Positions 6,615 through 13,280 of a stretch of DNA of 13,280 nucleotides are shown piece after piece (the stretch's first letter is position 1; each line of letters starts with the position of its first letter). Made by a program: the position numbers and the translations under genes. The DNA lies in assembly GCA_037142515.1 (NCBI GenBank), contig JBAXAM010000033.1, positions 1 to 13,280 on the forward strand. The letters are read 5' to 3'. Source of the DNA: JBAXAM01 sp037142515. Its GTDB lineage: Bacteria; Pseudomonadota; Gammaproteobacteria; UBA9339. The notes beneath the pieces were generated by a model. It was not told the DNA's origin and did no database searches. It worked only from the letters and a program-made list of their open reading frames with translations.

Positions 6615-7901
6615 ATGACGGTGAATAAGTATTTAGACTCATGGCGTGCTGGATATTATGAATCGCTAAAAGGTTGGCACGAAGAGATTAATAAAGTGCA
6701 GCTGCACTTTGCTGATGTTATTCAAAAGAGTTGGCAGAAGACGAAATACGTTGCTCGTAATTTGCCTTTTGCTCCAGATAAAATGGTTATATGTCCGCCT
6801 CATTCTGCATTAAATTTAGCGCCGAACCAACAACATCGATCGGATTATGCAACTGGTTCTTGGGAAGGTTCAAGCGCAGAGCCAATGCTAGACAAAGATA
6901 ATAATTTAGTTGGTATTAACGTTATTTTGCATCGCCAAAGACTAGCCCGTTTAATGCGCTCCTTAAGAGCTAGAGGCTATGACTGTCATATACCAATAGA
7001 GCAGTTCAGTCAAATGATATTAGATATTGTAGCTATACATGGCTTTGACATGGTAACAGCCGATGATGGTTCACCAGCGCGCGCATATATTCGTCCATCT
7101 CTTGGTACTGGTGTTGGACCCTGGGGAATTTCATTTAAATCAGAGCATTTTATTGAAAGTAGTGCACTAGCTTTTCGTTGGGGTAATTATTTTCCTGATG
7201 CCGCAAGGATTAACAAAGATGGTCTTCGAGCGGTTATTACCGGAGTACAGCGTATGTTTCCAATTATGGGAAAACATGCGTCAAATTACGGTGCTGCTGC
7301 TATGGATGGGTCTATTGCGCGTAGTTTGCAATATGATGAATTAATTTATCTTGCTCCTTATGGGTTGAGAAATGGAAACCTAGATTTTGGTATTAGAGAT
7401 TTCGATGAACTTATGCGTTATGGTGTATTTGCAGATGGTCCTGGAGAAGAAGTACTTGCTATTTTGAAAGATGGTGAGACTTTGGTTTATCCACCAATGC
7501 GAGTTAATCGTTTGGGTGGGACAGTTTTAAATTATATTGTGCAGCACCTTGCGCCAGCTCTTGGTCTTAAAGTGCGCGAACAAGATATTACCCTTGAACA
7601 GATTAGAAAAGGAGAGATAGTTGGGTTAGCCTTTGTTGGTAATGCAGTAAAAGTTACTCCAGTTGGTAAGGTTGATATTGTTAAACCTGCTACGGATATG
7701 CAAAGTGGAGAAAAAATTGAGACTTTGATTGAGTTTGGTATTCATCCAACTGTTGCTAAAATTCGTGATCAGTTTTTAGCAGAATTATGTGGCAAGAAAC
7801 AGCCATCACACGAATCATTATTGACACCTGTCGATTTGGTTTGGGGAAAAGAGTGTCGGGTTTATTTAGATGATTTTTGGAAGAAATTAGGTTTTATTTA
7901 A
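6615..7901 (+). CDS. Divergent class IV (branched-chain-type) PLP aminotransferase
   Basis: Class IV aminotransferases of this type exchange amino groups between Leu/Ile/Val and 2-oxoglutarate. The 428-residue product fits the longer BCAT group in outline: an N-terminal extension of about 70 residues, DYATGSWEGSSAE (78-90) for the usual YG.x.FEG strand, LHRQRLARLMRSL (105-117), YIRPSLGTG (158-166), MGKHASNYG with the likely Schiff-base Lys220, GPGEEV with probable cofactor-contacting Glu278, YPPMRVNRLGGTVL (292-305) and VGNAVKVTPVG (341-351) for the TGTAA..TPV phosphate loop. Lys220 and the glutamate are 58 residues apart, against 34 in E. coli IlvE (Lys159, Glu193), so about 24 extra residues sit there. 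VGNA in place of TGTA is also unusual. The fold is well supported. The substrate is not, so I give no symbol. The stop codon overlaps that of the opposing gene by 4 nt. Confidence 0.8.
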   Translation: MTVNKYLDSWRAGYYESLKGWHEEINKVQLHFADVIQKSWQKTKYVARNLPFAPDKMVICPPHSALNLAPNQQHRSDYATGSWEGSSAEPMLDKDNNLVGINVILHRQRLARLMRSLRARGYDCHIPIEQFSQMILDIVAIHGFDMVTADDGSPARAYIRPSLGTGVGPWGISFKSEHFIESSALAFRWGNYFPDAARINKDGLRAVITGVQRMFPIMGKHASNYGAAAMDGSIARSLQYDELIYLAPYGLRNGNLDFGIRDFDELMRYGVFADGPGEEVLAILKDGETLVYPPMRVNRLGGTVLNYIVQHLAPALGLKVREQDITLEQIRKGEIVGLAFVGNAVKVTPVGKVDIVKPATDMQSGEKIETLIEFGIHPTVAKIRDQFLAELCGKKQPSHESLLTPVDLVWGKECRVYLDDFWKKLGFI

Positions 7902-8860
7902 GTGTCAGCGCCAGTTCCAGTTCCATAAGCTTCCGTTTCTTCAACAATATGAGCGGGTGCTTCTGCTTGTTTTTTTATTTGTTCAAGACGTTGTAACTCA
8001 CCAGACGAAAGTACCGGGGTTTGATCAATTTGTGCTCCTAGTTGCTTAATTGCATCGCTGATCTGCTTGTACTGCTCTGAATGGTCAGACCTGAGCTTAT
8101 TAGAGATGTCTTTTTCTTCATCAATTATACTCAGTTTTTTGATAACGCTTTTGACGGCTTTGTCGTCAATTTGTTGAAAGGTGCGGCTTAAATATGCCGC
8201 AACTGCGCTATAAACAATAATGGCAAAATCTGACAGTCTATCTGGAAGTTTGACATTAAGACGCTTAAGTTCATTTAATTTTTCCTGAATATTTGTGGTG
8301 GTAACGCTGCTTCTATGTAACTCGGTTTTTTCCATGTCGTTTAAGGCAATGTCGTTATCTTTGAGTTGAGTTATTAATTGCTTATACAGTTCTTCTTGAT
8401 GTAGCTGCCATTCTTGATCATGCTTCTGTAATAGTTTGTTTGCACCATTAAGCTCTTGTTTGAACTTATCTAGGATCGCTTCTATGTCTGTTTCCGATGC
8501 GTGCAGTGTATGCAGTTGTTGATGCAGCTCAGCTATAATCTCATCATCAGAAATATCCCGTGAGTGTAACTCAGTAAGTATAGTTTCGATCAGGCTGCGT
8601 TGATCGGTTATAATATCGAGTTTGGTTTTAGCTGTATTTCGAGCACTTTGAGCTACAGCGACCGTTTCAAGATGTTGCTGAATGATAGAGCTAGAATACG
8701 AGTATGCTTCTTGAAATTGAGCTGATGATAATGGTGAGGTGAGCGAAGACTTGTCTTTTTTGCTTGAGTGTTGTAAGGCATACTTACGCAGCTCCGGTGT
8801 CTCAGGACACAAAAGCGAAAACAGTATCCTAGTGTATGATGAAACAAAGTTTTCTCGCAT
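7898..8860 (-). CDS. Helical, coiled-coil-rich protein of unknown function; possible secreted effector
   Basis: I do not recognise a family for this 320-residue protein. It has no signal peptide or clear membrane span; the only hydrophobic run, about 212-224, is short. Long charged, Gln/Leu/Lys/Glu-rich stretches at about 85-200 and 230-300 suggest extended helices or coiled coils. Residues 31-60 are Ser-rich and probably flexible. There is a single cysteine (Cys18). The C-terminus reads HIVEETEAYGTGTGADT: an acidic EETE block 11-14 residues from the end, then small Gly/Thr/Ala residues. This resembles the E-block type of Dot/Icm (type IVB) secretion signal described for Legionella effectors. 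The ATG at 8860 is used because an in-frame TAA lies just upstream; AAGGAAG is nearby but about 14 nt away. It follows the AddA-like gene by 62 nt on the same strand and probably has its own promoter. Effector status is inference only. Confidence 0.75.
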   Translation of the reverse strand: MRENFVSSYTRILFSLLCPETPELRKYALQHSSKKDKSSLTSPLSSAQFQEAYSYSSSIIQQHLETVAVAQSARNTAKTKLDIITDQRSLIETILTELHSRDISDDEIIAELHQQLHTLHASETDIEAILDKFKQELNGANKLLQKHDQEWQLHQEELYKQLITQLKDNDIALNDMEKTELHRSSVTTTNIQEKLNELKRLNVKLPDRLSDFAIIVYSAVAAYLSRTFQQIDDKAVKSVIKKLSIIDEEKDISNKLRSDHSEQYKQISDAIKQLGAQIDQTPVLSSGELQRLEQIKKQAEAPAHIVEETEAYGTGTGADT

Positions 8861-8890
8861 AGACTTTTTACTGATCTTCCTTTAGAGGGC

Positions 8891-8896
8891 ATTATA
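8891..8896 (-). promoter_or_regulatory. Candidate -10 element for the 320-residue protein gene
   Basis: A perfect TATAAT on the minus strand lies in the 62-nt gap after the AddA-like gene, about 30 nt before the ATG at 8860. No good -35 is seen at 16-18 bp; only a T-run occurs there. The same gap holds an AT-rich inverted repeat with one mismatch (about 8898-8922) and no U-tract beyond it. This suggests separate transcription of the downstream gene, but read-through from the helicase gene cannot be excluded. Confidence 0.4.
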
Positions 8897-8922
8897 AAGC
8901 AGTTTTTCCAAAAAAAACAGCT

Positions 8923-11427
8923 CTAAATTATCCAGTTTTCATTAAAGCAAGGCTGAAGTTGTTTTAGTAGGCTATCTTTTTGTGTTTCGCCAGATGGTTT
9001 TATGTAGCCAGTTAGATATGCTGTTTTTTTTGCACGTGTTAATGCGACGTATAACAACCTTCCGGTTTCGTAAAAGCCCTTTTTTTGTTCTACTAAACGC
9101 AAGTATTGGTAAATCGGATCAATTTTATTGCCGCTTGCTTCAATTGGTGCCAGCAGCAAACCGCTGCCACTATGTGTTTGTGGTAGCTGAAACCATAACA
9201 TTAGTTTATGTTCGTCAAACCGAATTGCTCGATCTATGCTTGGAATAATTACATGATCAAACTCTAAGCCTTTTGCTTTATGAATAGTCATAGCTTGAAT
9301 GCTTGCTATTTTAGTTGCTGGTGCGTAAAGCTCACCAAGTTTTTTTTGCAATGCTTCTACATCAAGCGAACTGGTTTCAAGTAATTCTAAATAAATATTT
9401 GCATGTTCTAGTTCTGCTTCAGTAGTAACCGTTGCTGGTCCACCAAGCATAAGCCAAGCTTCTTCTACCATATCGCGCCATAATACGCGGCCATGTTTTG
9501 CCAAAATTGGTTCGAGCACTAATTTGAATTTTTGAATTAGTTCTTTGCCATTTGTTGATAAATTTAGATTGTGATAATTGTGCACATTGTCCCAAATAAG
9601 CTGGGCATTACCATTTGCTATTATATATAAATCTTTTAAGCTCAAACCACACCAAGGTGCACGTAAAATTGCTAGCCAGGCAATACGATCGGCAAGGTGG
9701 AGTAGGGCTCGTGTTAAAGCAAATAGATCACGTACTACTATACTTGCCCCTAAATTTTCAAGTTCATGAGCTTGATAGTTTAAATTAGCAGCGCGTAAGC
9801 CTATGATGATTCCTTGCAAGTGACTGCGCGCTCTAACTAAAATTGCAATGGTTGCTTTCGGATCTTGCTGTTGCAACTTTTGGATAACATTGACTACATG
9901 CGTTGCTTCTGCATCTGCAGCGGTATCTGCGCTTGTTAAGAGCTCTATTGTTACTTTGGAGTTTTGTTCCTGCTTTATTGCAGTGGATGGCAGAAATGGC
10001 ACACTGCCAAAACCAATATCAGCTATTGTTGGAAAGATTTTAGCAAAATTAATGTTGATCCAGTCAACGATGTTTTGGCTTGAACGAAAATTTGTAGTCA
10101 AAGTTAATAGTTGTAGTGGAAGTGTCCCTATGCCATTTGTTTGCGTGCGTAAAAATAATCCCACTTCTGCTTCGCGAAAACGATAAATTGATTGCATGGG
10201 ATCGCCAACTAAGAATAAAGTGCGGCCATCACCTTGCTGCCAGGTGGCAATTAGCTTTTCAATTAATCGATATTGCGCTACTGAAGTATCTTGAAACTCA
10301 TCTATCAATAAATGATGCAGGCAATAGTCTAGGTTGAGTGCCTGCTCAGTTGGTGTATCATTCTCACCTAGAGCATGCAATGCTGCCATAGAGATTTCGG
10401 CGTGGTCAGTTATGTCGCATTCTTTAAATGTTACTTTTAGTTGTGCGGCTAATAGGGGCAATAATTCTAGCAATGCTTCTGCCACTTCCCATTGTTGATT
10501 ATTATAGTTTGGCGGTGGTGAGCAGAGTAAATTTTCAAGACTTATCCGAAAGTTTTCATGCTCACTAAATTTTGCCAGCAAGCTTTCCATTCGCTCTTTC
10601 ATTAATTTAAACAGCTCTTTTTCTTGCTTATTACGTCCGGTAGCTTGTGCTGGAAAACCGTGTTCTTTGGTTATTTTTTTGCGCCAAGTAAATTCTTGGG
10701 TCAACAAAAGTTCAGCTATGCTATGCATGCAAAAATCTGATTTTTTAGAAAATGCCAACAGTTCGTATAGCTCTTTTTGCAAATTTTGTGGGAATAGGGC
10801 GAGGCATCGTTCTGTATTTTCTTGAATAATGGTTTTAAGAGCCAGCTCCATGTTTTTGCGCAGTTCTTTTGTGTTTTTTAAACCAACAATATGTGGTAAC
10901 CATTGTTCACGTGATTTTAGCATGGTGATGAACAAGTTTTCTGCGCGTTGCCAGTCGTTATCAAGGTGTAGCAATAGAGTTTCTAAATAATGGATATATT
11001 CTGGCATATCCGAGCAGTTTAAAACTGCTCGTGCTATTTCTCGGTAATATATTTCTGCTTCTTGATTTTGGATGATTTTTGGATCAATACTGAATTTTGC
11101 AAGTATTGGCATGCGGCGAACCAGTTGACTGCAAAAGGCGTCAATAGTTTGGATACGCAGTCGTTGTGGATTTTTCGTAATATCCCAATGATTATTTTTA
11201 TTTTGCTTTAGAGCGTTGATAACGCGGCTTCGCATTTCGTGAGCGGCTTTGCGGGTAAAAGTGATGGCAAGAATTTCTTCCGGAGCTTTTACAATTTCCA
11301 AAAGCTTTAAATAACGCTGTACAAGTAGGCTAGTCTTGCCAGAGCCGGCAGGCGCTTGAACTATAAAAGATTTAGTTGTATCTAAAGCAAGCTCGCGCTG
11401 CTCTAAATCTAAAATTGGTGCGTTCAT
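8923..11427 (-). CDS. AddA/RecB-like UvrD-family helicase without the C-terminal nuclease domain
   Basis: AddA-type proteins unwind double-strand ends for recombinational repair. Usual members exceed 1,100 residues: an SF1 helicase followed by a PD-(D/E)XK nuclease. This one has 834 residues. Seen in order are Walker A APAGSGKT (25-32), Ia AITFTRKAAHEMRSR (54-68), Ic IQTIDAFC (92-99), II LLIDEFQDTS (373-382), III VGDPMQSIYRFREAE (407-421), V TIHKAKGLEFDHV (714-726) and VI GRLLYVALTRAKK (789-801). KDSLLKQLQP (817-826) matches the start of the segment that normally leads to the nuclease, and the protein ends eight residues later at TAG. The IDEFQDTS and VGDPMQSIYRFR variants separate it from UvrD. 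No addB partner lies upstream; an 85-residue gene overlaps its start by ATGA instead. I infer an ATP-dependent helicase or translocase with no nuclease of its own. It may be a truncated AddA or may rely on another nuclease. Confidence 0.85.
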   Translation of the reverse strand: MNAPILDLEQRELALDTTKSFIVQAPAGSGKTSLLVQRYLKLLEIVKAPEEILAITFTRKAAHEMRSRVINALKQNKNNHWDITKNPQRLRIQTIDAFCSQLVRRMPILAKFSIDPKIIQNQEAEIYYREIARAVLNCSDMPEYIHYLETLLLHLDNDWQRAENLFITMLKSREQWLPHIVGLKNTKELRKNMELALKTIIQENTERCLALFPQNLQKELYELLAFSKKSDFCMHSIAELLLTQEFTWRKKITKEHGFPAQATGRNKQEKELFKLMKERMESLLAKFSEHENFRISLENLLCSPPPNYNNQQWEVAEALLELLPLLAAQLKVTFKECDITDHAEISMAALHALGENDTPTEQALNLDYCLHHLLIDEFQDTSVAQYRLIEKLIATWQQGDGRTLFLVGDPMQSIYRFREAEVGLFLRTQTNGIGTLPLQLLTLTTNFRSSQNIVDWININFAKIFPTIADIGFGSVPFLPSTAIKQEQNSKVTIELLTSADTAADAEATHVVNVIQKLQQQDPKATIAILVRARSHLQGIIIGLRAANLNYQAHELENLGASIVVRDLFALTRALLHLADRIAWLAILRAPWCGLSLKDLYIIANGNAQLIWDNVHNYHNLNLSTNGKELIQKFKLVLEPILAKHGRVLWRDMVEEAWLMLGGPATVTTEAELEHANIYLELLETSSLDVEALQKKLGELYAPATKIASIQAMTIHKAKGLEFDHVIIPSIDRAIRFDEHKLMLWFQLPQTHSGSGLLLAPIEASGNKIDPIYQYLRLVEQKKGFYETGRLLYVALTRAKKTAYLTGYIKPSGETQKDSLLKQLQPCFNENWII

Positions 11428-11681
11428 GACATCATTAAAAAGCCTAGTGTTGTGAAGCCAACGGGAATCATGCTTCCAAATATACTTCCAACTACCATAA
11501 TATATTTTATATCTTTTTTAATTAGCTCTATTTTTAATTCTAATTCTCCTATGCTTTGCTTTGTTGCTAAGTCTAACTCTCTTATGCTTTGTTCAGTAAT
11601 TAATTTTAGCTCTCTTATGTCTTGCTTGGTTGCAAGGTTGCTGTCAATTAATGTATCAAATGCTATTATATGACGTGTCAT
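11424..11681 (-). CDS. Small membrane-anchored protein with 11-residue coiled-coil repeats
   Basis: This 85-residue protein has three consecutive 11-residue repeats at 17-27, 28-38 and 39-49 (ATKQDIRELKL, ITEQSIRELDL, ATKQSIGELEL), a further helical stretch (50-59) ending in KKDIKY, and one hydrophobic segment (about 61-83) running almost to the C-terminus. The layout suggests a right-handed or straight coiled-coil oligomer hanging from the inner membrane. Short proteins of this look (DUF1640-like) are common in bacteria and mostly uncharacterised. The ATG at 11681 has GAGAG 7 nt upstream. Its TGA overlaps the helicase ATG (ATGA at 11424-11427), so the helicase is probably translated by coupling from this gene. 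That arrangement suggests a joint role but does not prove one. It is unlikely to be a chance frame, given the regular repeats, the membrane segment, the ribosome binding site and the promoter. Confidence 0.7.
   Translation of the reverse strand: MTRHIIAFDTLIDSNLATKQDIRELKLITEQSIRELDLATKQSIGELELKIELIKKDIKYIMVVGSIFGSMIPVGFTTLGFLMMS
11535..11633. repeat. Three imperfect 33-bp tandem repeats
   Basis: Units at 11601-11633, 11568-11600 and 11535-11567 encode the three 11-residue repeats of the small membrane protein. They share most bases (for example the core read as GCATAAGAGAG or close variants on the minus strand), which indicates growth by duplication. Copy number could vary between strains. 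Confidence 0.8.
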
Positions 11682-11700
11682 AAATTAACTCTCATTTTTT

Positions 11701-11730
11701 ATTATACATTATTATACAAATTGCTGTAAA
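11701..11730 (-). promoter_or_regulatory. Promoter for the small membrane protein-helicase operon
   Basis: On the minus strand TTTACA (11730-11725) is followed after 18 bp by TATAAT (11706-11701). A second TATAAT sits at 11716-11711, part of a 10-bp tandem duplication of ATTATACA. Transcription would start near 11694, just before the GAGAG ribosome binding site. It lies between the divergent operon and comM; no comparably good promoter for comM was found in the gap. Confidence 0.6.
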
Positions 11731-11793
11731 TAAAACATCCCCGCGAAAAATCCGGTAATGAGTTATAGTTCAAAAGCATTTAATCTGTGTTTT

Positions 11794-13233
11794 ATGACTC
11801 TTGCTATTATCCACAGTCGCGCCAGCCTTGGTATTGATGCGCCACCAGTTACGATAGAGGTGCACCTTTCGCTAGGTATGCCATCGTTGTCAATTGTTGG
11901 TTTGCCAGAGGCGGCTATAAAAGAAAGCAAGGATAGGGTGCGAAGCGCTCTAATTAATTCTGGCTTTGAATTTCCATCTAGGCGCATAGTTATTAATCTT
12001 GCGCCCGCAGATTTGCCCAAAAAAGAAGGAGGGCGCTTTGATTTGCCAATTGCTTTGGGAGTTTTGGCTGCATCAGGGCAAATTCCACTAGAAAGTATTT
12101 CTTCTTATGAATTTGCTGGTGAATTAGCGCTCGATGGAAAATTGCGACCTTTCAATGGCGCTTTGCCTTTTGCTTTAGCTACCAAAAAAGAAAAACGTAT
12201 TTTGATATTGCCAGAAGAAAATGCTTTTGAAGCTGCCTTGACACGTAAAATAAAAATTTTGGCAGCAGAGCACTTGCTCGATATATGTGCGCATTTAACT
12301 GGTGCTAAAATTATTGAGCCATACGAGCCACGATTATTGACTGGTGAGCCAACATTTGAATTAGATTTAGCTGATGTTTATGGACAAGAGCATGCCAAGC
12401 GCGCATTAGAAATCGTGGCAGCCGGTGGCCATAGCTTGTTTATGATCGGTCCGCCAGGAACAGGTAAAACTATGTTGGCTAATCGTCTAATTACAATCTT
12501 GCCAGAAATGACTGAGGATGAAGCGTTAGAGGTAGCTGCGATAAATTCAATTTGTGGCAAAAAAATTAATGCTAAATTTTGGCGAATGCGTTCGTTTTCG
12601 GCGCCACATCATACTGCTTCAAGCGTCGCTCTAGTTGGTGGTTCAAGTCCCCCGAGGCCGGGTGAAATTTCGCTTGCGCATAATGGAGTATTGTTTTTGG
12701 ATGAGTTACCAGAGTTTAATCGTAGCGTACTCGAGGCTTTGCGTGAACCGTTGGAGTCAGGTTGTGTTACAATTTCGCGTGCAGCACATCAGGCAAAATT
12801 TCCAGCAAAGTTCCAGTTGGTGGTGGCAATGAATCCTTGTCCGTGTGGATACCGCGGGGATAACCGTGTTGGTTGTCGTTGCACGCAAGAGCAGGTGCAG
12901 CGTTATCAAGCACGCGTTTCCGGACCTTTTTTAGATCGAATTGATATTTACGTCACGGTTTCACCACCACCGAAAAATATTTTAATGTGTGAAAAATCCA
13001 ATTGCGCAACCAGTTCAGAAGTACGTGCGCGTGTTATTCGTGCGCGCGCAACTGCTCTTGCGCGCTCGGGAAAAATCAACGTTGCATTTACTAATAAAGA
13101 CGTAGAAAAATATTGTAAAATATCAATTCAAGATCAGGATTTTTTAAGAAATGCAATCGACAAGCTCAAGCTTTCGGCTCGAGCTTATCATCGTATTATA
13201 AAAATCGCACGCACCATTGCCGATCTTGTATAG
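11794..13233 (+). CDS. comM: ComM/YifB-type AAA+ helicase (Mg-chelatase-like), C-terminus shortened
   Basis: ComM is a hexameric AAA+ branch-migration helicase that widens integration of foreign DNA during natural transformation. The 479-residue product has the N-terminal ChlI/Lon-like domain (1-170; GLPEAAIKESKDRVRSA at 36-52, NLAPADLPK at 68-76), Walker A GPPGTGKT (219-226), HHTASS..LVGG (272-283), PGEISLAHNGVLFLDELPEF with Walker B (289-308), AMNPCPCGY with four cysteines in CPC..CRC (349-363) and GPFLDRID (377-384). I chose the ATG at 11794 since the protein then begins like other ComM (ML/MTLAIIHSRA). The ATG at 11758 would add 12 unmatched residues. Homologues run to about 500 residues and end after ARTIADL..GS....H..EA..YR. 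Here TAG follows ADLV, and I-G-S then H-M-R-L-P-T-H-Q reads in another frame after the stop, implying a small indel. The catalytic core is complete, so activity may survive. The gene diverges from the helicase operon. Confidence 0.92.
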   Translation: MTLAIIHSRASLGIDAPPVTIEVHLSLGMPSLSIVGLPEAAIKESKDRVRSALINSGFEFPSRRIVINLAPADLPKKEGGRFDLPIALGVLAASGQIPLESISSYEFAGELALDGKLRPFNGALPFALATKKEKRILILPEENAFEAALTRKIKILAAEHLLDICAHLTGAKIIEPYEPRLLTGEPTFELDLADVYGQEHAKRALEIVAAGGHSLFMIGPPGTGKTMLANRLITILPEMTEDEALEVAAINSICGKKINAKFWRMRSFSAPHHTASSVALVGGSSPPRPGEISLAHNGVLFLDELPEFNRSVLEALREPLESGCVTISRAAHQAKFPAKFQLVVAMNPCPCGYRGDNRVGCRCTQEQVQRYQARVSGPFLDRIDIYVTVSPPPKNILMCEKSNCATSSEVRARVIRARATALARSGKINVAFTNKDVEKYCKISIQDQDFLRNAIDKLKLSARAYHRIIKIARTIADLV

Positions 13234-13280
13234 GTTCATAACATATGAGACTGCCGACTCATCAGATATTGGTTAGTATA

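Noticed and set aside
8653..8892. 79-codon minus-strand frame overlapping the start of the 320-residue protein gene
   Set aside because: His/Cys/Arg-rich out-of-frame shadow; the 320-residue frame has coherent helical composition and covers it.
8898..8922. Intrinsic terminator after the AddA-like gene
   Set aside because: The inverted repeat is AT-only in most of its stem, has one mismatch and is not followed by a U-run on the minus strand.
11452..11673. 73-codon plus-strand frame opposite the small membrane protein
   Set aside because: It mirrors the minus-strand repeats; the minus-strand frame has the promoter, the ribosome binding site and the ATGA junction.
11758..11793. ATG 11758 as the comM start
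   Set aside because: The extra 12 residues do not fit ComM, and no ribosome binding site is visible; the family pattern starts at ATG 11794.

Overview
The window is AT-rich, tightly packed chromosomal DNA of a gammaproteobacterium. The divergent bioA / bioB-bioF-bioH layout, UvrD and ComM sequences of gammaproteobacterial type, and a regulator resembling the inactive phage-repressor-like proteins of Legionella and Coxiella point to the Legionellales or a similar host-associated lineage. That placement is inference. No rRNA, tRNA, insertion sequence, CRISPR array or prophage structural gene was seen.

Positions 1-3669 hold biotin-synthesis genes. On the minus strand bioB, bioF and the start of bioH overlap one another, and bioA reads away from them on the plus strand. 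The gap between bioB and bioA holds a 12-bp-arm perfect palindrome resembling a BirA operator. BioA, BioF and BioB carry out the last three ring-forming steps. All three look intact. The bioH reading frame stops after 53 codons, and the expected continuation can be read only by changing frame, so bioH looks broken or the assembly has indels there.

Positions 3700-7901 (plus strand) form a likely operon: an HTH regulator with a LexA/CI-like C-terminal domain that lacks the catalytic lysine, then the DNA-repair helicase uvrD, then a divergent branched-chain-type aminotransferase. The aminotransferase gene converges on the next block with overlapping stop codons.

Positions 7898-11681 (minus strand) hold three genes. 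The first is an 85-residue protein with three 11-residue repeats and a C-terminal membrane segment. It is joined by an ATGA overlap to an AddA/RecB-like helicase that ends right after helicase motif VI and so has no nuclease domain. A 320-residue, mostly helical protein of unknown function follows, with its own likely promoter and a C-terminus that resembles a Dot/Icm secretion signal.

Positions 11794-13233 hold comM, divergent from that block. It is intact through the AAA+ core but loses its usual last ~25 residues to an apparent frameshift. Together, the broken bioH, nuclease-less AddA, shortened ComM and inactive repressor domain suggest a genome undergoing reductive decay. Sequencing indels remain an alternative for bioH and comM. 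The least explained genes are the 320-residue protein and the 85-residue membrane protein paired with the helicase.
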